Notes: a model not told the origin generated them from the letters alone. Numbered from the stretch's first letter, positions 9,841 to 19,284 are shown. The stretch is DNA of 52,646 bases from Lysobacter sp. cf310 (GCF_900114355.1 NZ_FOSS01000003.1:663495-716140); one strand, 5' to 3'. Translations and numbers: made by a program.

Positions 9841-11173
9841 CCGCCGCGCTGCGTACATCGCCCCGCCGCGCGCGCACGCGCGCCGGACCCGGCTGCACCT
9901 GGCGATATTGGCGGCGGCGGCGCTGGCCGGCGACGCGCACGCCGCGCGGCTCAACTACCGTATCGAAGTCGAAGCGCTGCACAGCGACAATATCAACCAA
10001 AGCGAGGACAACCAGGCCGAGGACACGGTCCTGGTCCCGCGCATCAAGTTCGACCTCAAGGAGGAAGGCGCCGCGGTCGAGCTGCAGGCGCGCGGCGAAT
10101 TCGAGCGCCGCCGCTACTTCGGCAACCAGTTCGACGACGAGAGCCGCAGCGAATTCGCCGGCCAGCTCAATTGGTCGTTGCTGCCGAAGCGGATGAACCT
10201 GGTCGTCGAGGACTACCTGAGCGAGGAGCCGATCAATTTCCGCGGCGGGCGCTATCCGGGCAACCTGCAGCGGGTGAACATCCTGCTCGGCGGGCCCAGC
10301 TTCTTCGCCCGGATGGGCGATGCGACCCGCTTCCAGCTCGACCTGCGAGGGGTCAGCACGCATGCCGAAGTGGCGCCCGACTTCGATGGCGAGCGCTACA
10401 GCGCGGCCGCCTCCCTGCAACGCGACCTGAGCCCGACCTCGAAAGGCTCGCTCAACCTGACCTCCATGAAGGCGCGATTCGACGACGCCCCGACCGCCGT
10501 CGACTACACGCGTACCGACGCCTTCGTCCGTTATGAAGGCAGGCTGCGCAAGGTCGAGTACGAATTGGACCTGGGCCATTCGCGCCTCAATCGCGACAGC
10601 GGCGACGACCCTACCACCACCATCGCGCGGGCGACGGTGCAGTGGCAACCCGACTCGCGCAACCGCTTCCGTTTCCGCGCCCGTCATCAGTTCGCCGACC
10701 AGGTCCAGGACCTGGTGGTGCGGCTGCGCGACCCCGACGAAAGCCTGGTGCCGGATCTGGTGGATTCGTCCTCCTCGCTGGTGTCGTCCGGCGTGTACCG
10801 GCAGCGCGACGTCGAGCTCGACTACCGCCATCGGGGCGAACGCCTCGGCTTGCGCGTGCGCCCGCTGTATCGGGAACTGCGCTACATCGACCGCGGCGAT
10901 GCCGACCGCCGCGAGCGCGGCGCGTTCTTCGAAGTCGACTACCGGCTGCGCCCCCTGGTCAGCCTGTTCTTCACCGGCTCGGTGCGCAACCGCGAATTCC
11001 TGAGCCGCAACGAAGAAGATCGCGATCGCGTGTACAGCCTGGGCGTCAACTATCAGCTGACGCGGCACTGGGGTTGGCGCGCGGAGGCAGTCCGGAACCA
11101 GCGCAAATCCAATGTCGCCGATCAGGAGTACACGGAGAACGCCGTATTCCTGACGCTGTGGTGGCAGCGCTGA
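9827..11173 (+). CDS. Outer-membrane beta-barrel protein of the EPS export system
   Basis: Predicted secreted outer-membrane barrel, 448 residues. An arginine-rich N-region and hydrophobic stretch end at AGDAHAA (signal peptide). After it come repeated amphipathic strands with alternating charged and aromatic residues, for example RIEVEALHSDNINQSEDN and YSLGVNYQLTRHWGWRAEAV, and a C-terminal aromatic-rich strand FLTLWW. Proteins of this kind lie beside the chain-length and kinase genes in exosortase-type EPS loci and are thought to form or assist the outer-membrane exit. The start ATG lies inside the end of the upstream gene (14-base overlap), which supports coupling. No enzymatic motif is seen. 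It could alternatively be a surface-binding barrel with no transport role. Confidence 0.8.
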   Translation: MRAPDRRAAYIAPPRAHARRTRLHLAILAAAALAGDAHAARLNYRIEVEALHSDNINQSEDNQAEDTVLVPRIKFDLKEEGAAVELQARGEFERRRYFGNQFDDESRSEFAGQLNWSLLPKRMNLVVEDYLSEEPINFRGGRYPGNLQRVNILLGGPSFFARMGDATRFQLDLRGVSTHAEVAPDFDGERYSAAASLQRDLSPTSKGSLNLTSMKARFDDAPTAVDYTRTDAFVRYEGRLRKVEYELDLGHSRLNRDSGDDPTTTIARATVQWQPDSRNRFRFRARHQFADQVQDLVVRLRDPDESLVPDLVDSSSSLVSSGVYRQRDVELDYRHRGERLGLRVRPLYRELRYIDRGDADRRERGAFFEVDYRLRPLVSLFFTGSVRNREFLSRNEEDRDRVYSLGVNYQLTRHWGWRAEAVRNQRKSNVADQEYTENAVFLTLWWQR

Positions 11174-11189
11174 CGGAGGGTTTGGGAGC

Positions 11190-12326
11190 ATGCTCGAGCT
11201 TGTGTTCTGGGCTTCGGTCGGATTGCTGGCCTACGTCTACGCGGGCTATCCGGTCCTGGCGATCGCGATCGCGCGCGTCCGCCCGCGCGCGACGCGCAAG
11301 CAGCCCATCACCCCGTCCGTCACCGTGATCATCACGGCCTACAACGAAGAGAAGGACATCGCGCTCAAGGTCCGCAACGTGCTGGCCCTGGACTACCCGC
11401 AAGGGCGGATCGACGTCATCGTGGCCTCGGACGCCTCCAGCGACGGCACCGACGACATCGTGCGCGGCCTCGGCATCGGCGGGGTCCGCCTGCTGCGCGT
11501 GGAGGGGCGCCAGGGCAAGACGGCCTGCCAGAACGCGGCGGCGGCTGCCGCCTCCGGCGATATCCTGCTGTTCACCGACGCCACCACCCGGATCGCAACC
11601 GACGCCCTGCGCGCGATGACGCGCAACTTCCACGACCCGGCGGTGGGCTGCGTCGCCGGCCGCCTCAGCTATGTCGCGCAAGGCGACGATGCCACCGGTC
11701 GCGGCGGCACCTCCTACTGGAACTACGAAATCATGCTGCGCATGGCCGAGAGCGAGATCGGTTCGCTGATCGGCGTCTCCGGTTGCCTGTATGCGGTCCG
11801 CCGCAGCGCCTATCGCGACATCGCCCCTGAGCTGATCAGCGACTTCGTGGTCGCGATGCTGGTGCGCGAGCAAGGCCTGCGCACCGTGCTCGAACCCGAT
11901 GCGATGTGTTACGAAACCACCCTGGACCACCCCGATCGCGAGCTGGCCATGCGCGTGCGCGTCGGCATGCGCAGCCTCTCGGCCTTGGCGAGTCAGAAGC
12001 GCTTTCTCAACCCGTTCAGATTCGGCGCGTTCGCCTGGCAGTTGTGGTCGCACAAGCTGCTCCGGTACCTGTCGCCGGTGTTCTGGATGCTCGCCCTGCT
12101 CGCGAACGCGGCGCTCGCGCTGCAGGGGCGCTACGCATGGCTGTTGGCCTTGCAGCTCGCGCTGCTGTCGGCGGGCCTGCTCGGATTCGCCTCGCCGCGC
12201 CTGCCCGGCAAATCGCGCCTGCTCGCCAAACCCTACTACTTCCTGCTGACCAACCTGGCCTCCGCCGTCAGCCTGTTCCGGTTCCTGCGCGGCGAACGCA
12301 TCGTGACCTGGACGCCGCAACGCTGA
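11190..12326 (+). CDS. Glycosyltransferase family 2, membrane-associated
   Basis: Inverting GT-A glycosyltransferase, probably adding a sugar to the polyprenyl-linked EPS repeat unit at the inner membrane. The N-terminus is a membrane segment (residues 1-27). The GT2 core follows: SVTVIITAYNEEKDI, VIVASDASSDGTDD, GKTACQNAAAAAASGDILLFTDATT (the DxD-equivalent region near residue 129) and GVSGCLYAVRRSAY. Two or more C-terminal hydrophobic helices (about 295-350) anchor it again. The length of 378 is typical for this layout. GGAGG lies about 9 bases before the start. The donor and acceptor cannot be predicted. Confidence 0.88.
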   Translation: MLELVFWASVGLLAYVYAGYPVLAIAIARVRPRATRKQPITPSVTVIITAYNEEKDIALKVRNVLALDYPQGRIDVIVASDASSDGTDDIVRGLGIGGVRLLRVEGRQGKTACQNAAAAAASGDILLFTDATTRIATDALRAMTRNFHDPAVGCVAGRLSYVAQGDDATGRGGTSYWNYEIMLRMAESEIGSLIGVSGCLYAVRRSAYRDIAPELISDFVVAMLVREQGLRTVLEPDAMCYETTLDHPDRELAMRVRVGMRSLSALASQKRFLNPFRFGAFAWQLWSHKLLRYLSPVFWMLALLANAALALQGRYAWLLALQLALLSAGLLGFASPRLPGKSRLLAKPYYFLLTNLASAVSLFRFLRGERIVTWTPQR

Positions 12327-12423
12327 GCGCGTGCGCCACGCCCCTCGGCCGTCGCCGCGCTACTGGCCGTCGATGGCGCCACGCGACGTTGTTTTTCATG
12401 AACCGGAGCCAGGTAAAACGACC

Positions 12424-13746
12424 ATGCAGTCGCAGGCAAGCCATGTCTATGCCAGCTCCGAAGACGCCACGGCGGCGATCGCGCGCGACGCAGCCTATGC
12501 GGAGCTTGCGGCGACCACGCAACAGCCGTTGCAACGGGTCGTGTATGTGGTCTCGCAGTTTCCGAGCTGGTCGGAGACCTTCATCGTTCGCGAAATCGCC
12601 ACCCTGATCGAGGTTGGGGTCGACGTACGCATCCTTTCCCTGAAACGTTCCGGCGAAACCATGGTTCAGGCCGACGCCGCGACCTTGCTGGATCGCGTGC
12701 GCCAGCCGCTCGGTCCGTTGCCGACCCTGTGGAACACCCTGCGCGTGCTGTTCACGCACCCGGTGCGTATCGGCGGCGCCGTCGCCACCGTGGCCGCGGA
12801 CACCTGGCGCACGCCCGCGGTCCTGGCCAAATCGCTGGCGACCCTGGTCAGGAGCCTGAGCCAGATTCCATGGCTGCAGGCCTTCGACCCGCAATTCATC
12901 CACGCCCATTGGTCCACCTATCCGACCACCGCGGCCTGGGCGCTGGCGCGCGCCGTGCGGCGTCCATTCGGCTTCACCTGCCATGCGCACGACGTCTTCA
13001 GGAACCATCACCTGCTGCCGCGCAAGATCGCCGATGCGGCGCTGGCGGTCACGATCTCGCGCCACAACGTCGGCTGGCTCGATCGCAACATCTCCGCGCT
13101 GGCGCCGCGCAAGCTGAAGGTCGTGCACTGCGGGGTCGATCTGCGGCAGATCTCCGCGAGGACCCGCGAGCCGTCCGGCAACCGAATCCTGGGCGTCGGC
13201 CGCCTGTCTCCGGAGAAGGGCTTCCACACGCTGATCGAGGCCCTGGCGATCCTGCGCGACGCCGGCACCCCGTTCCTGTGCACCCTGGTCGGCGAAGGTC
13301 CGGCGCGTCAGGAATTGCAGGGCCTGATCGATCGCCACGAGCTGCGACGCTATGTGGAGCTGGCCGGAGCGCAGCCGCAGGAATACGTGCGCGCGGCACT
13401 GGAACAGGCCACGGTATTCGCCCTGCCCTGCCAGATCGCCGCCAACGGCAGCCGCGACGGCATTCCGGTGGCTCTGATGGAAGCGATGGCCGCGGGCTGC
13501 CCCGTCGTCAGCTGCCCGGTGTCCGGCGTGCCGGAGCTGATCGGCAACGAGGTGCATGGGCTGCTGGCGGCCGAGCGCAACGCCGTTTCGCTGGCGCAGG
13601 CGCTGCAGCGCTTGCTGGACGACGCGCCGCTGCGCAAACGGCTGGCGATCGCCGCACGCCAGCGTATCGAGTTGGAATTCGATGCCCGCAAGGAGGCGCT
13701 CAAGCTGCATGGTCTGATGACGGGGGCCGTCAACCATGCGGCGTGA
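12424..13746 (+). CDS. Glycosyltransferase family 4 (GT-B)
   Basis: Retaining GT-B glycosyltransferase of the EPS run. The N-terminal domain starts with RVVYVVSQFPSWSETFIVREI, a motif typical of colanic-acid WcaL/AmsK-like enzymes. The C-terminal domain has ILGVGRLSPEKGFHTLIEA, LVGEGPARQELQ and the donor-binding stretch DGIPVALMEAMAAGCPVVSCPVSG with the E-x7-E-like pair. About 440 residues from the chosen ATG. An upstream in-frame start at 12331 would add 31 unrelated Arg/Pro-rich residues. The start at 12424 is preferred from the family N-terminus, although its ribosome site (AGGT) is modest. The 3' end overlaps the next glycosyltransferase gene by 11 bases. Confidence 0.9.
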   Translation: MQSQASHVYASSEDATAAIARDAAYAELAATTQQPLQRVVYVVSQFPSWSETFIVREIATLIEVGVDVRILSLKRSGETMVQADAATLLDRVRQPLGPLPTLWNTLRVLFTHPVRIGGAVATVAADTWRTPAVLAKSLATLVRSLSQIPWLQAFDPQFIHAHWSTYPTTAAWALARAVRRPFGFTCHAHDVFRNHHLLPRKIADAALAVTISRHNVGWLDRNISALAPRKLKVVHCGVDLRQISARTREPSGNRILGVGRLSPEKGFHTLIEALAILRDAGTPFLCTLVGEGPARQELQGLIDRHELRRYVELAGAQPQEYVRAALEQATVFALPCQIAANGSRDGIPVALMEAMAAGCPVVSCPVSGVPELIGNEVHGLLAAERNAVSLAQALQRLLDDAPLRKRLAIAARQRIELEFDARKEALKLHGLMTGAVNHAA

Positions 13747-14899
13747 ACGGCTCCTGGTGGTGATCGACGGCATGGAAGTGGGCGGCAGCCAGCGCCAGGT
13801 TCAGCATCTGCTGATGGGCCTGGACCGGCGCCGATGGGCGCCCGAACTGGCCTTCTTCCGCTGCGATTCCTTCCTGGCCGACGCGATCCGTCGCGACGGC
13901 GTGCCGGTGCACTACCTGCCCAAGCGTCGCCGGATCGACCCGGCGTTCCTGCTGGCCTACGCGCGCCTGCTGCGCGAGCGCGACTACGCCATCGTGCACG
14001 CTTTTTCCCTGACCGCCGAATGGGCGACGGTCCTGGCCCGTGCGCTGTCGCGGCGCCGGCCGGCGCTGGTCGCTTCCGAGCGCAGTTTCGCGCTCGACCG
14101 ACCGGCCTGGTTCTGGTGGCTCAAGCGCTACGTCCTGGGCCGCAGCGCCGCCGTCATCGCCAACTCGCACGCAGGCGCACGCGCCACCGCACAGCGCACC
14201 CGCGCGCCCGAGGCGAAATTCGTGACCGTCGCCAATGGCGTCGGCGTGCCCGCGGGCCTCTGCGACGACGAGCGCAGCCGGATCCGACGCGTGCTAGGGG
14301 TACCGGACGGGCGCGTGTTCGGCTTGTTCGTCGGCCGGCTGGTATCGGTCAAGAATCTGCCCTGCCTGATCCGCGCGCTGGCGACGATGCCGCCCGGCGC
14401 GCGCCCCTGGATCGCGCTGGCCGGCGACGGGCCGCTGCGAACCGCCATTGAGCGGCTCGCGACGGACCAGGGCGTGGCGGCGGATCTGGCCTTCCTGGGC
14501 GAGCGCTCGGATGCGACGGAACTGATGCAGGCCGCCGATTTCCTGGTACTGCCTTCCCACTTCGAAGGGCTCTCGAACGCGCTGCTGGAAAGCATGGCCG
14601 CCGGCTGCGCGGTGATCGCGTCCGCCGTGGGCGGCAACCTCGAACTGATCGACGACCAGCGCAACGGCCTGCTGTTCCGTCCCGACGACGCCGACGCCTT
14701 GGCCGCGGCGATGTCGCGCATGGCCGACCCGCTGCTGCGCTCACGCCTCGCGCAGGCGGCCTTGCGACACGTGATCGAGCACCACAGCCAGCAAGCGCTG
14801 GGCGCCGCGACCTCGGCCGTCTACGAACGCTGCCTGCCGCCGCAGGACGCCAAAGCCAGCGGCGCGCCAACGCGTCCCGCGCGCGGGGAGGCGAAATGA
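13736..14899 (+). CDS. Glycosyltransferase family 4 (GT-B)
   Basis: Second GT4 enzyme, 387 residues. The N-terminal Rossmann-like half starts RLLVVIDGMEVGGSQRQVQHLL, the glycine-rich acceptor-side motif usual in GT4. SAAVIANSHAGARA marks the inter-domain region. The donor half has FGLFVGRLVSVKNLPCLI, IALAGDGPLRTAIE and HFEGLSNALLESMAAGCAVIAS, with the conserved glutamates. It overlaps the upstream gene by 11 bases, so it is co-translated with it. It likely adds one residue of the polymer repeat on the cytoplasmic face. The C-terminal tail (PPQDAKASGAPTRPARGEAK) is low complexity. Confidence 0.92.
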   Translation: MRRERLLVVIDGMEVGGSQRQVQHLLMGLDRRRWAPELAFFRCDSFLADAIRRDGVPVHYLPKRRRIDPAFLLAYARLLRERDYAIVHAFSLTAEWATVLARALSRRRPALVASERSFALDRPAWFWWLKRYVLGRSAAVIANSHAGARATAQRTRAPEAKFVTVANGVGVPAGLCDDERSRIRRVLGVPDGRVFGLFVGRLVSVKNLPCLIRALATMPPGARPWIALAGDGPLRTAIERLATDQGVAADLAFLGERSDATELMQAADFLVLPSHFEGLSNALLESMAAGCAVIASAVGGNLELIDDQRNGLLFRPDDADALAAAMSRMADPLLRSRLAQAALRHVIEHHSQQALGAATSAVYERCLPPQDAKASGAPTRPARGEAK

Positions 14900-14955
14900 A
14901 TACCGCATCCGCATGCGCGACAGCAGGGGCCGGCGGCGCCGGCGGGACGGGCTGA
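14896..14955 (+). CDS. Possible 19-codon coupling ORF
   Basis: An ATG overlapping the upstream stop (ATGA at 14896-14899) opens a short frame of 19 codons rich in Ala/Gly/Thr, ending 4 bases before the start of the polymerase gene. The peptide has no recognisable motif. It may only serve to carry ribosomes to the next gene, or be chance in GC-rich DNA. Confidence 0.2.
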   Translation: MNTASACATAGAGGAGGTG

Positions 14956-14959
14956 GCCG

Positions 14960-16288
14960 ATGCGCCTGCTCTATGCCATTCCCATCGTGCTGCTGCCGAA
15001 CACGGCGCACCTGCCGCCGGATGTCAGCGTCGGCACGTCGGTCGCCCTGCTGGTGATCGCGATGCTGATGGGCGGGCGCGAGCCGGCCTATCTGATGCGT
15101 CCGGCCTATCTGGTTCCGCCCTTGCTGGCCCTGTTCCTGGCCATGCTGATCGGTTTCATCGCCGCCCACTGGCACGACCTGGCCAATGCGGAAAAGGACC
15201 TGCGCGAAGCCAAGGTCGCGGTCCTATACCCCTTGCTGTACCTCGCCTATCGCAAGTGCGGCCTGGACATGCGTCAGACCCGACAGTTGATCCTGCTGGT
15301 GCTGCTGGTGGCGGTGGGCGCGGGACTGGAAGCGGTGCTGCAGGGGCTGTCGTTCAACCTGGGCGAGTTTTCCGAAACCCAGCGCGCCACCGGCCCCTTC
15401 GGCCAGATCAAGATGGCCAACCGCGCCGGCGTGTTCTTCGCCATGTTCCTGCCGATGCTGTTCGCGCCGACCCTGCAATATCGGCAGCGCCGGTGGGTGC
15501 GCTGGGCGGCGTTCGCAGGCGCAGCGATCCTGGCCGTGGCCATCCTGCTGACCTACTCGCGCCAGTCCTACCTGATCGGCCTGTTCTCGATCATGATCCT
15601 GCTGGTATCGCGCAGCATCCCCGCCGCGATGCTCGCCGGCCTGCTGATCGTGGCGACCTCGGCGACCTTGTTGCCCAGGAGCGTCGTCGACCGCGTCCAG
15701 CAGACCCAGCAGGTCTCCGGCACCGGCTCGGTGACGCTCGACGTCAGCACCACCAGCCGCTTCTCGATCTGGAACGGCACCATCGACATGCTGCGCGACC
15801 ATCCCGCCGGCGTGGGTCTGGGACGCTTCAGCGAGCATATCGGCGACTACACCAACTACGCCGGCAAGGATGCGCACAACGGGTTTCTGCTGACGCTGGC
15901 CGAGTGCGGCCCGCTCGGCCTGTTGGCGCTGCTGTGGGTGTTCTGGCGGCTATGGCGGCTGGCGGGTTCGCTGCGCCGTTCCGCCGCGGCCGTGGCGCCG
16001 TCGCAACCACGCACGCTGGAGCTGGGATTCACGTTCGCGGTGATCTCGATGGCGCTGGGCAACCTGTACGGCAGCCCCTTCTTCGACAGCGTCGTCATGG
16101 CCAACTTCTGGATCCTGTGCGGCCTGATGGAACGCTACGGGATCATGAAGGCGCAGGCCGGCCAGGTCCCCGCGGCCGCCGGCGCGCCCGAGCCGGCGCC
16201 GATGCCCGCCGGCCAACGCTTCCCGCTCGCGGCGCGGGCGCTGCCGCGACTGGCGGCAACGGCGAGGTCCCGGCGTTCGTTCCGTTGA
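14960..16288 (+). CDS. O-antigen ligase/polymerase-like membrane protein (Wzy)
   Basis: Polytopic inner-membrane protein of 442 residues with about 10-12 hydrophobic segments and the large periplasmic loop of the Wzy_C family. Conserved-looking landmarks are GPFGQIKMANRAGVFFAMFLP, LTYSRQSYLIGL, SRFSIWNGTIDMLRDHPAGVGLGRF and KDAHNGFLLTLAECGPLGLLALL; the last two are the usual polymerase loop and helix signatures. Expected role: polymerises lipid-linked repeat units in the periplasm after flipping by the Wzx-like protein encoded at 23.6-25.1 kb. The cytoplasmic C-terminal tail is Pro/Ala/Arg rich. The ribosome site is weak, so translation may depend on the upstream genes. Confidence 0.88.
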   Translation: MRLLYAIPIVLLPNTAHLPPDVSVGTSVALLVIAMLMGGREPAYLMRPAYLVPPLLALFLAMLIGFIAAHWHDLANAEKDLREAKVAVLYPLLYLAYRKCGLDMRQTRQLILLVLLVAVGAGLEAVLQGLSFNLGEFSETQRATGPFGQIKMANRAGVFFAMFLPMLFAPTLQYRQRRWVRWAAFAGAAILAVAILLTYSRQSYLIGLFSIMILLVSRSIPAAMLAGLLIVATSATLLPRSVVDRVQQTQQVSGTGSVTLDVSTTSRFSIWNGTIDMLRDHPAGVGLGRFSEHIGDYTNYAGKDAHNGFLLTLAECGPLGLLALLWVFWRLWRLAGSLRRSAAAVAPSQPRTLELGFTFAVISMALGNLYGSPFFDSVVMANFWILCGLMERYGIMKAQAGQVPAAAGAPEPAPMPAGQRFPLAARALPRLAATARSRRSFR

Positions 16289-16316
16289 GTTTCGGACGCG
16301 GACCAGGGGGAACAGC

Positions 16317-17885
16317 ATCAGCATCTGCCGCCGCCAACTCAGCCGCACCCGCACGCATCGGCGAACGCCGCGACTGGCGCTGGCGGCGTTCGCGCTCGCC
16401 TCCTTGACCGCATGCGCGGACGAAGCCGAACCCGTACCGGAACTGTGTCCCTCGGGCCGTCGCGACGCTTCCGATATCCCGATCGCGACGACCTCGGCGG
16501 GCGGAACGACCTACTACGTCCGCACCGACGGCGGCGATGCGGCCCAGTGCAACGGTCGCGCCGATGCCGCCTATGCCGGCGCCGCCAACGCCGATTGCGC
16601 CTGGAACGATCCGGCCATCGCCCTGCCGGCCTCCGGCCCCGCGCGCATCGCCGGCGGCGACACCCTGCTGATCGGCGCCGGCAGTTACCGGATCGGCGAC
16701 GGCGGACCTATGCAGCCCATCCCCAGCGGGCCCAGCCGCGCCCAGCCGACACGCGTGCTGGGCCGGTCCGGCGCGACGCCGACACTGATCGGCGTCGCGG
16801 GCGCGCATCGCGTGCTCAACCTGGACGGCAGTTCCAACCTGGAAATCGGCCACCTCGAAATCACCGACGGCAGCGATTGCGTGTACCGCCACTCCGACCC
16901 CGCCGCGGCCTGCACCGACGCCATGCCCTGGGCGCGCGTCGGGTTGTACGCGCGCGCCTCTCACAACGTCTGGCTGCACGACCTCGACATCCATGGGCTG
17001 GCGGCGCGCGGCATCAATGCCGGTGGCCTGCACGACTGGACGCTCGAACGCGTCAAGCTCAACCGCAACGGCAGCGCGGGCTGGGACGGCAACATCGGCG
17101 AGGGCGGCTCCAACGCCGGCAGGATCGTCCTGCGCGACGTCGAGATCGCCTGGAACGGCTGCGGCGAACGCGTGGCCAGCGGCGCGCCCTGGGCCTGCTG
17201 GGCGCAGCAAGGCGGCGGCTACGGCGACGGCCTGGGCACCACCGACACCGGCGGGCAATGGCTGATCGAAGACGCCTACGTCCATCACAACACCTCCGAT
17301 GGACTCGACCTGCGCTACATGGACGGCGCCGATGCGACGCGAGTGACCCTGCGTCGCATCCATGCCGTGGCCAATGCGGGCAATCAGGTCAAGCTGAAGG
17401 GCAACGCCCTGATCGAGAACTCGGTGCTGGTCGGCCACTGCAGCTACTTCAAGCACAAGTTCTTCATGACCGAGCAGGACCTGTGCCGCGCCGATGGCAG
17501 CACCCTGCAACTGGTGACGACCGGCCACGACACCGTCGTCGTGCGCCACAACACCCTGATCGGCGAAGGCGCGGTGCAGATCGGCCGCAGCGAGGGCGAT
17601 CCGACCGATCGCATCGCGATCACGAACAATCTGGCGATCGGAGCGCCCTACTACCTGCAGCCCGACCAACTGAGCGGTTTCAGCGGCGGCAGGAGCTGGG
17701 CCATCACCCGCTACACCGGCAATCTCGGCTGGAACCTGCGCGACTGCCCCGGCGACACGATCTGCGACCGCAACCCTCGCCTCACCCACATGAGCCTGAG
17801 CGCCTTCGATGCCGTGCCGCTGGCCGGCAGCTCCGCGCGCGGCCAGGCCGGCGCGGTGACCTGCGCCCAGGCGCCGCCCCACTAG
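16317..17885 (+). CDS. Right-handed beta-helix lipoprotein of the EPS run
   Basis: Predicted lipoprotein with a parallel beta-helix, the fold of polysaccharide lyases, C5-epimerases and depolymerases. The first ATG/GTG/TTG codon in frame is the TTG at 16404, which falls inside what is clearly a lipoprotein signal (a basic N-region, then LALAAFALASLTAC with lipobox Cys). AGGGGG at 16305-16310 is ideally spaced from an ATC at 16317, so a rare ATC start is proposed. A conventional caller would report 16404-17885. The core has YYVRTDGGDAAQC, ARIAGGDTLLIGAGSY, HRVLNLDGSSNLEIGHLEITD and repeated Asn/Gly turns. It is a clear paralogue of the protein at 20517 but lacks its extra C-terminal domains. 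Catalytic residues cannot be assigned. Role may be trimming or binding the polymer. Confidence 0.82.
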   Translation: MSICRRQLSRTRTHRRTPRLALAAFALASLTACADEAEPVPELCPSGRRDASDIPIATTSAGGTTYYVRTDGGDAAQCNGRADAAYAGAANADCAWNDPAIALPASGPARIAGGDTLLIGAGSYRIGDGGPMQPIPSGPSRAQPTRVLGRSGATPTLIGVAGAHRVLNLDGSSNLEIGHLEITDGSDCVYRHSDPAAACTDAMPWARVGLYARASHNVWLHDLDIHGLAARGINAGGLHDWTLERVKLNRNGSAGWDGNIGEGGSNAGRIVLRDVEIAWNGCGERVASGAPWACWAQQGGGYGDGLGTTDTGGQWLIEDAYVHHNTSDGLDLRYMDGADATRVTLRRIHAVANAGNQVKLKGNALIENSVLVGHCSYFKHKFFMTEQDLCRADGSTLQLVTTGHDTVVVRHNTLIGEGAVQIGRSEGDPTDRIAITNNLAIGAPYYLQPDQLSGFSGGRSWAITRYTGNLGWNLRDCPGDTICDRNPRLTHMSLSAFDAVPLAGSSARGQAGAVTCAQAPPH

Positions 17886-17901
17886 CGCGACGGAATCCAG
17901 C

Positions 17902-19284
17902 ATGGGCCTGACCGACAAGATCTACGCTCGTCTCCCGGCGCGGGGCCAGGATATCGCCGCATCGGCGTTCGGCCTGTATCGCCATTGGTTGCGCGCGGGC
18001 CCGGGCTACGCCGAACTGCTGCGCGGATACCGCGATCGCGACGCCTGGCCGCTGGACAGGTTCGCCGCCTACCAGGCGGAGCAACTGAAGAGCCTGCTGG
18101 GCCATGCCGCCGACCACATTCCCTACTACCGACGGACCTGGAGCGAGCAGGAAAAGGCGGCAGCGCGCGCGGGACGCCTGGCGGAGCTGCCGCTGCTAGC
18201 CAAGGACCCGATCCGCCGCGATCCGCAGGACTTCGCCCGCGACGATGCCCGTCCGCTGCTGCGCTACCGCTTTCTCACCAGCGGCTCGACGGGCACGCCG
18301 GTGCAGACGCTGTGGACGGCCAGGGAAGCGCGCGACGCCAGGGCGCTGCGCGAGGCGCGATCCGCGAACTGGGCCGGCGCGTCCTTCGACGAGGGCCGCG
18401 CGACCTTCTCCGGACGCATCGTGGTGCCCGACGCGAACAGCGACGGACCGTTCCATCGCTACAACCGGGTGGAGAACCAGATCTACTTCTCTGCCTTCCA
18501 TTTGAACCGCGCGAACGCCGACCAGTACGTGGCGGCGCTGTGGCGCCACAAGACCCAGTGGCTCACCGGCTACGCCGTGTCCTATTACCTGCTCGCGCGC
18601 CACATCCTGGACCGCAAGCTCAGCGTGCCCGCGTTGAAAGCCGTGGTCACGACCAGCGAAAAGCTCACGCCGGATATGCGCGCGCTCATGGAGCGGGCCT
18701 ACCGGTGCCGGGTGTTCGAGGAGTACGGCACGGTCGAGAACGCCGTGTTCGCCAGCGAATGCGCGCACCAGCGCCTGCATCTGAGTCCGGACGCGGGCGT
18801 GCTCGAGATCCTGCGCCCCGACGGCAGCGCCTGCGATCCCGGCGAGGCCGGAGAAGTCGTGGCCACCGGCTTCGTGCGCCGCTACCAGCCCTTCATCCGC
18901 TATCGCGTCGGCGACGTCGCCGCCTGGGACCCGGAGCCCTGCGCCTGCGCACGCCAGATGCCGGTGCTCAAGGAAGTGCTGGGACGGATAGAGGACGTGG
19001 TGGTCGGCCCGGACGGGCGCCAGATGGTCCGCTTCCACGGCATCTTCGTCGGCCAGGACCATGTCGTCGAAGGACAGATCATCCAGGAAGCGCTGGACCG
19101 CATCCGCGTGAAGGTCGTCCCGGCCGCCGCCTTCGACCAGGCCGATGCCGAGGACATAGAGCGGCGCGTGCGCCAGCGTCTGGGAGACGTCAGCGTGATC
19201 GTCGAACCCGTCGAATCGATACCGCGATCGGCGAACGGCAAATTCAAGGCCGTGGTTTCCCAGCTCAAGGCGAACGACCGATGA
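17902..19284 (+). CDS. PaaK/CapK-like AMP-dependent ligase
   Basis: Adenylate-forming enzyme of the phenylacetate-CoA ligase/CapK family, 460 residues, cytoplasmic. It would activate a carboxylic acid as acyl-AMP for transfer to CoA, a carrier or a sugar amine. The P-loop-like motif is FLTSGSTGTPV (about 128-138). EYGTVENAVFASEC corresponds to the family A5 region (YGxTE). FIRYRVGDVAAWDPEPCACAR (about 332-352) has the (Y)RxGD core, with a Cys pair typical of this branch. The C-terminal subdomain ends in RSANGKFKAVVSQLK with the usual GK lysine. Such genes recur in capsule and EPS loci with unknown acyl substrates. The 4-base overlap (ATGA) with the acyltransferase gene suggests they act in sequence. 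Confidence 0.85.
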   Translation: MGLTDKIYARLPARGQDIAASAFGLYRHWLRAGPGYAELLRGYRDRDAWPLDRFAAYQAEQLKSLLGHAADHIPYYRRTWSEQEKAAARAGRLAELPLLAKDPIRRDPQDFARDDARPLLRYRFLTSGSTGTPVQTLWTAREARDARALREARSANWAGASFDEGRATFSGRIVVPDANSDGPFHRYNRVENQIYFSAFHLNRANADQYVAALWRHKTQWLTGYAVSYYLLARHILDRKLSVPALKAVVTTSEKLTPDMRALMERAYRCRVFEEYGTVENAVFASECAHQRLHLSPDAGVLEILRPDGSACDPGEAGEVVATGFVRRYQPFIRYRVGDVAAWDPEPCACARQMPVLKEVLGRIEDVVVGPDGRQMVRFHGIFVGQDHVVEGQIIQEALDRIRVKVVPAAAFDQADAEDIERRVRQRLGDVSVIVEPVESIPRSANGKFKAVVSQLKANDR

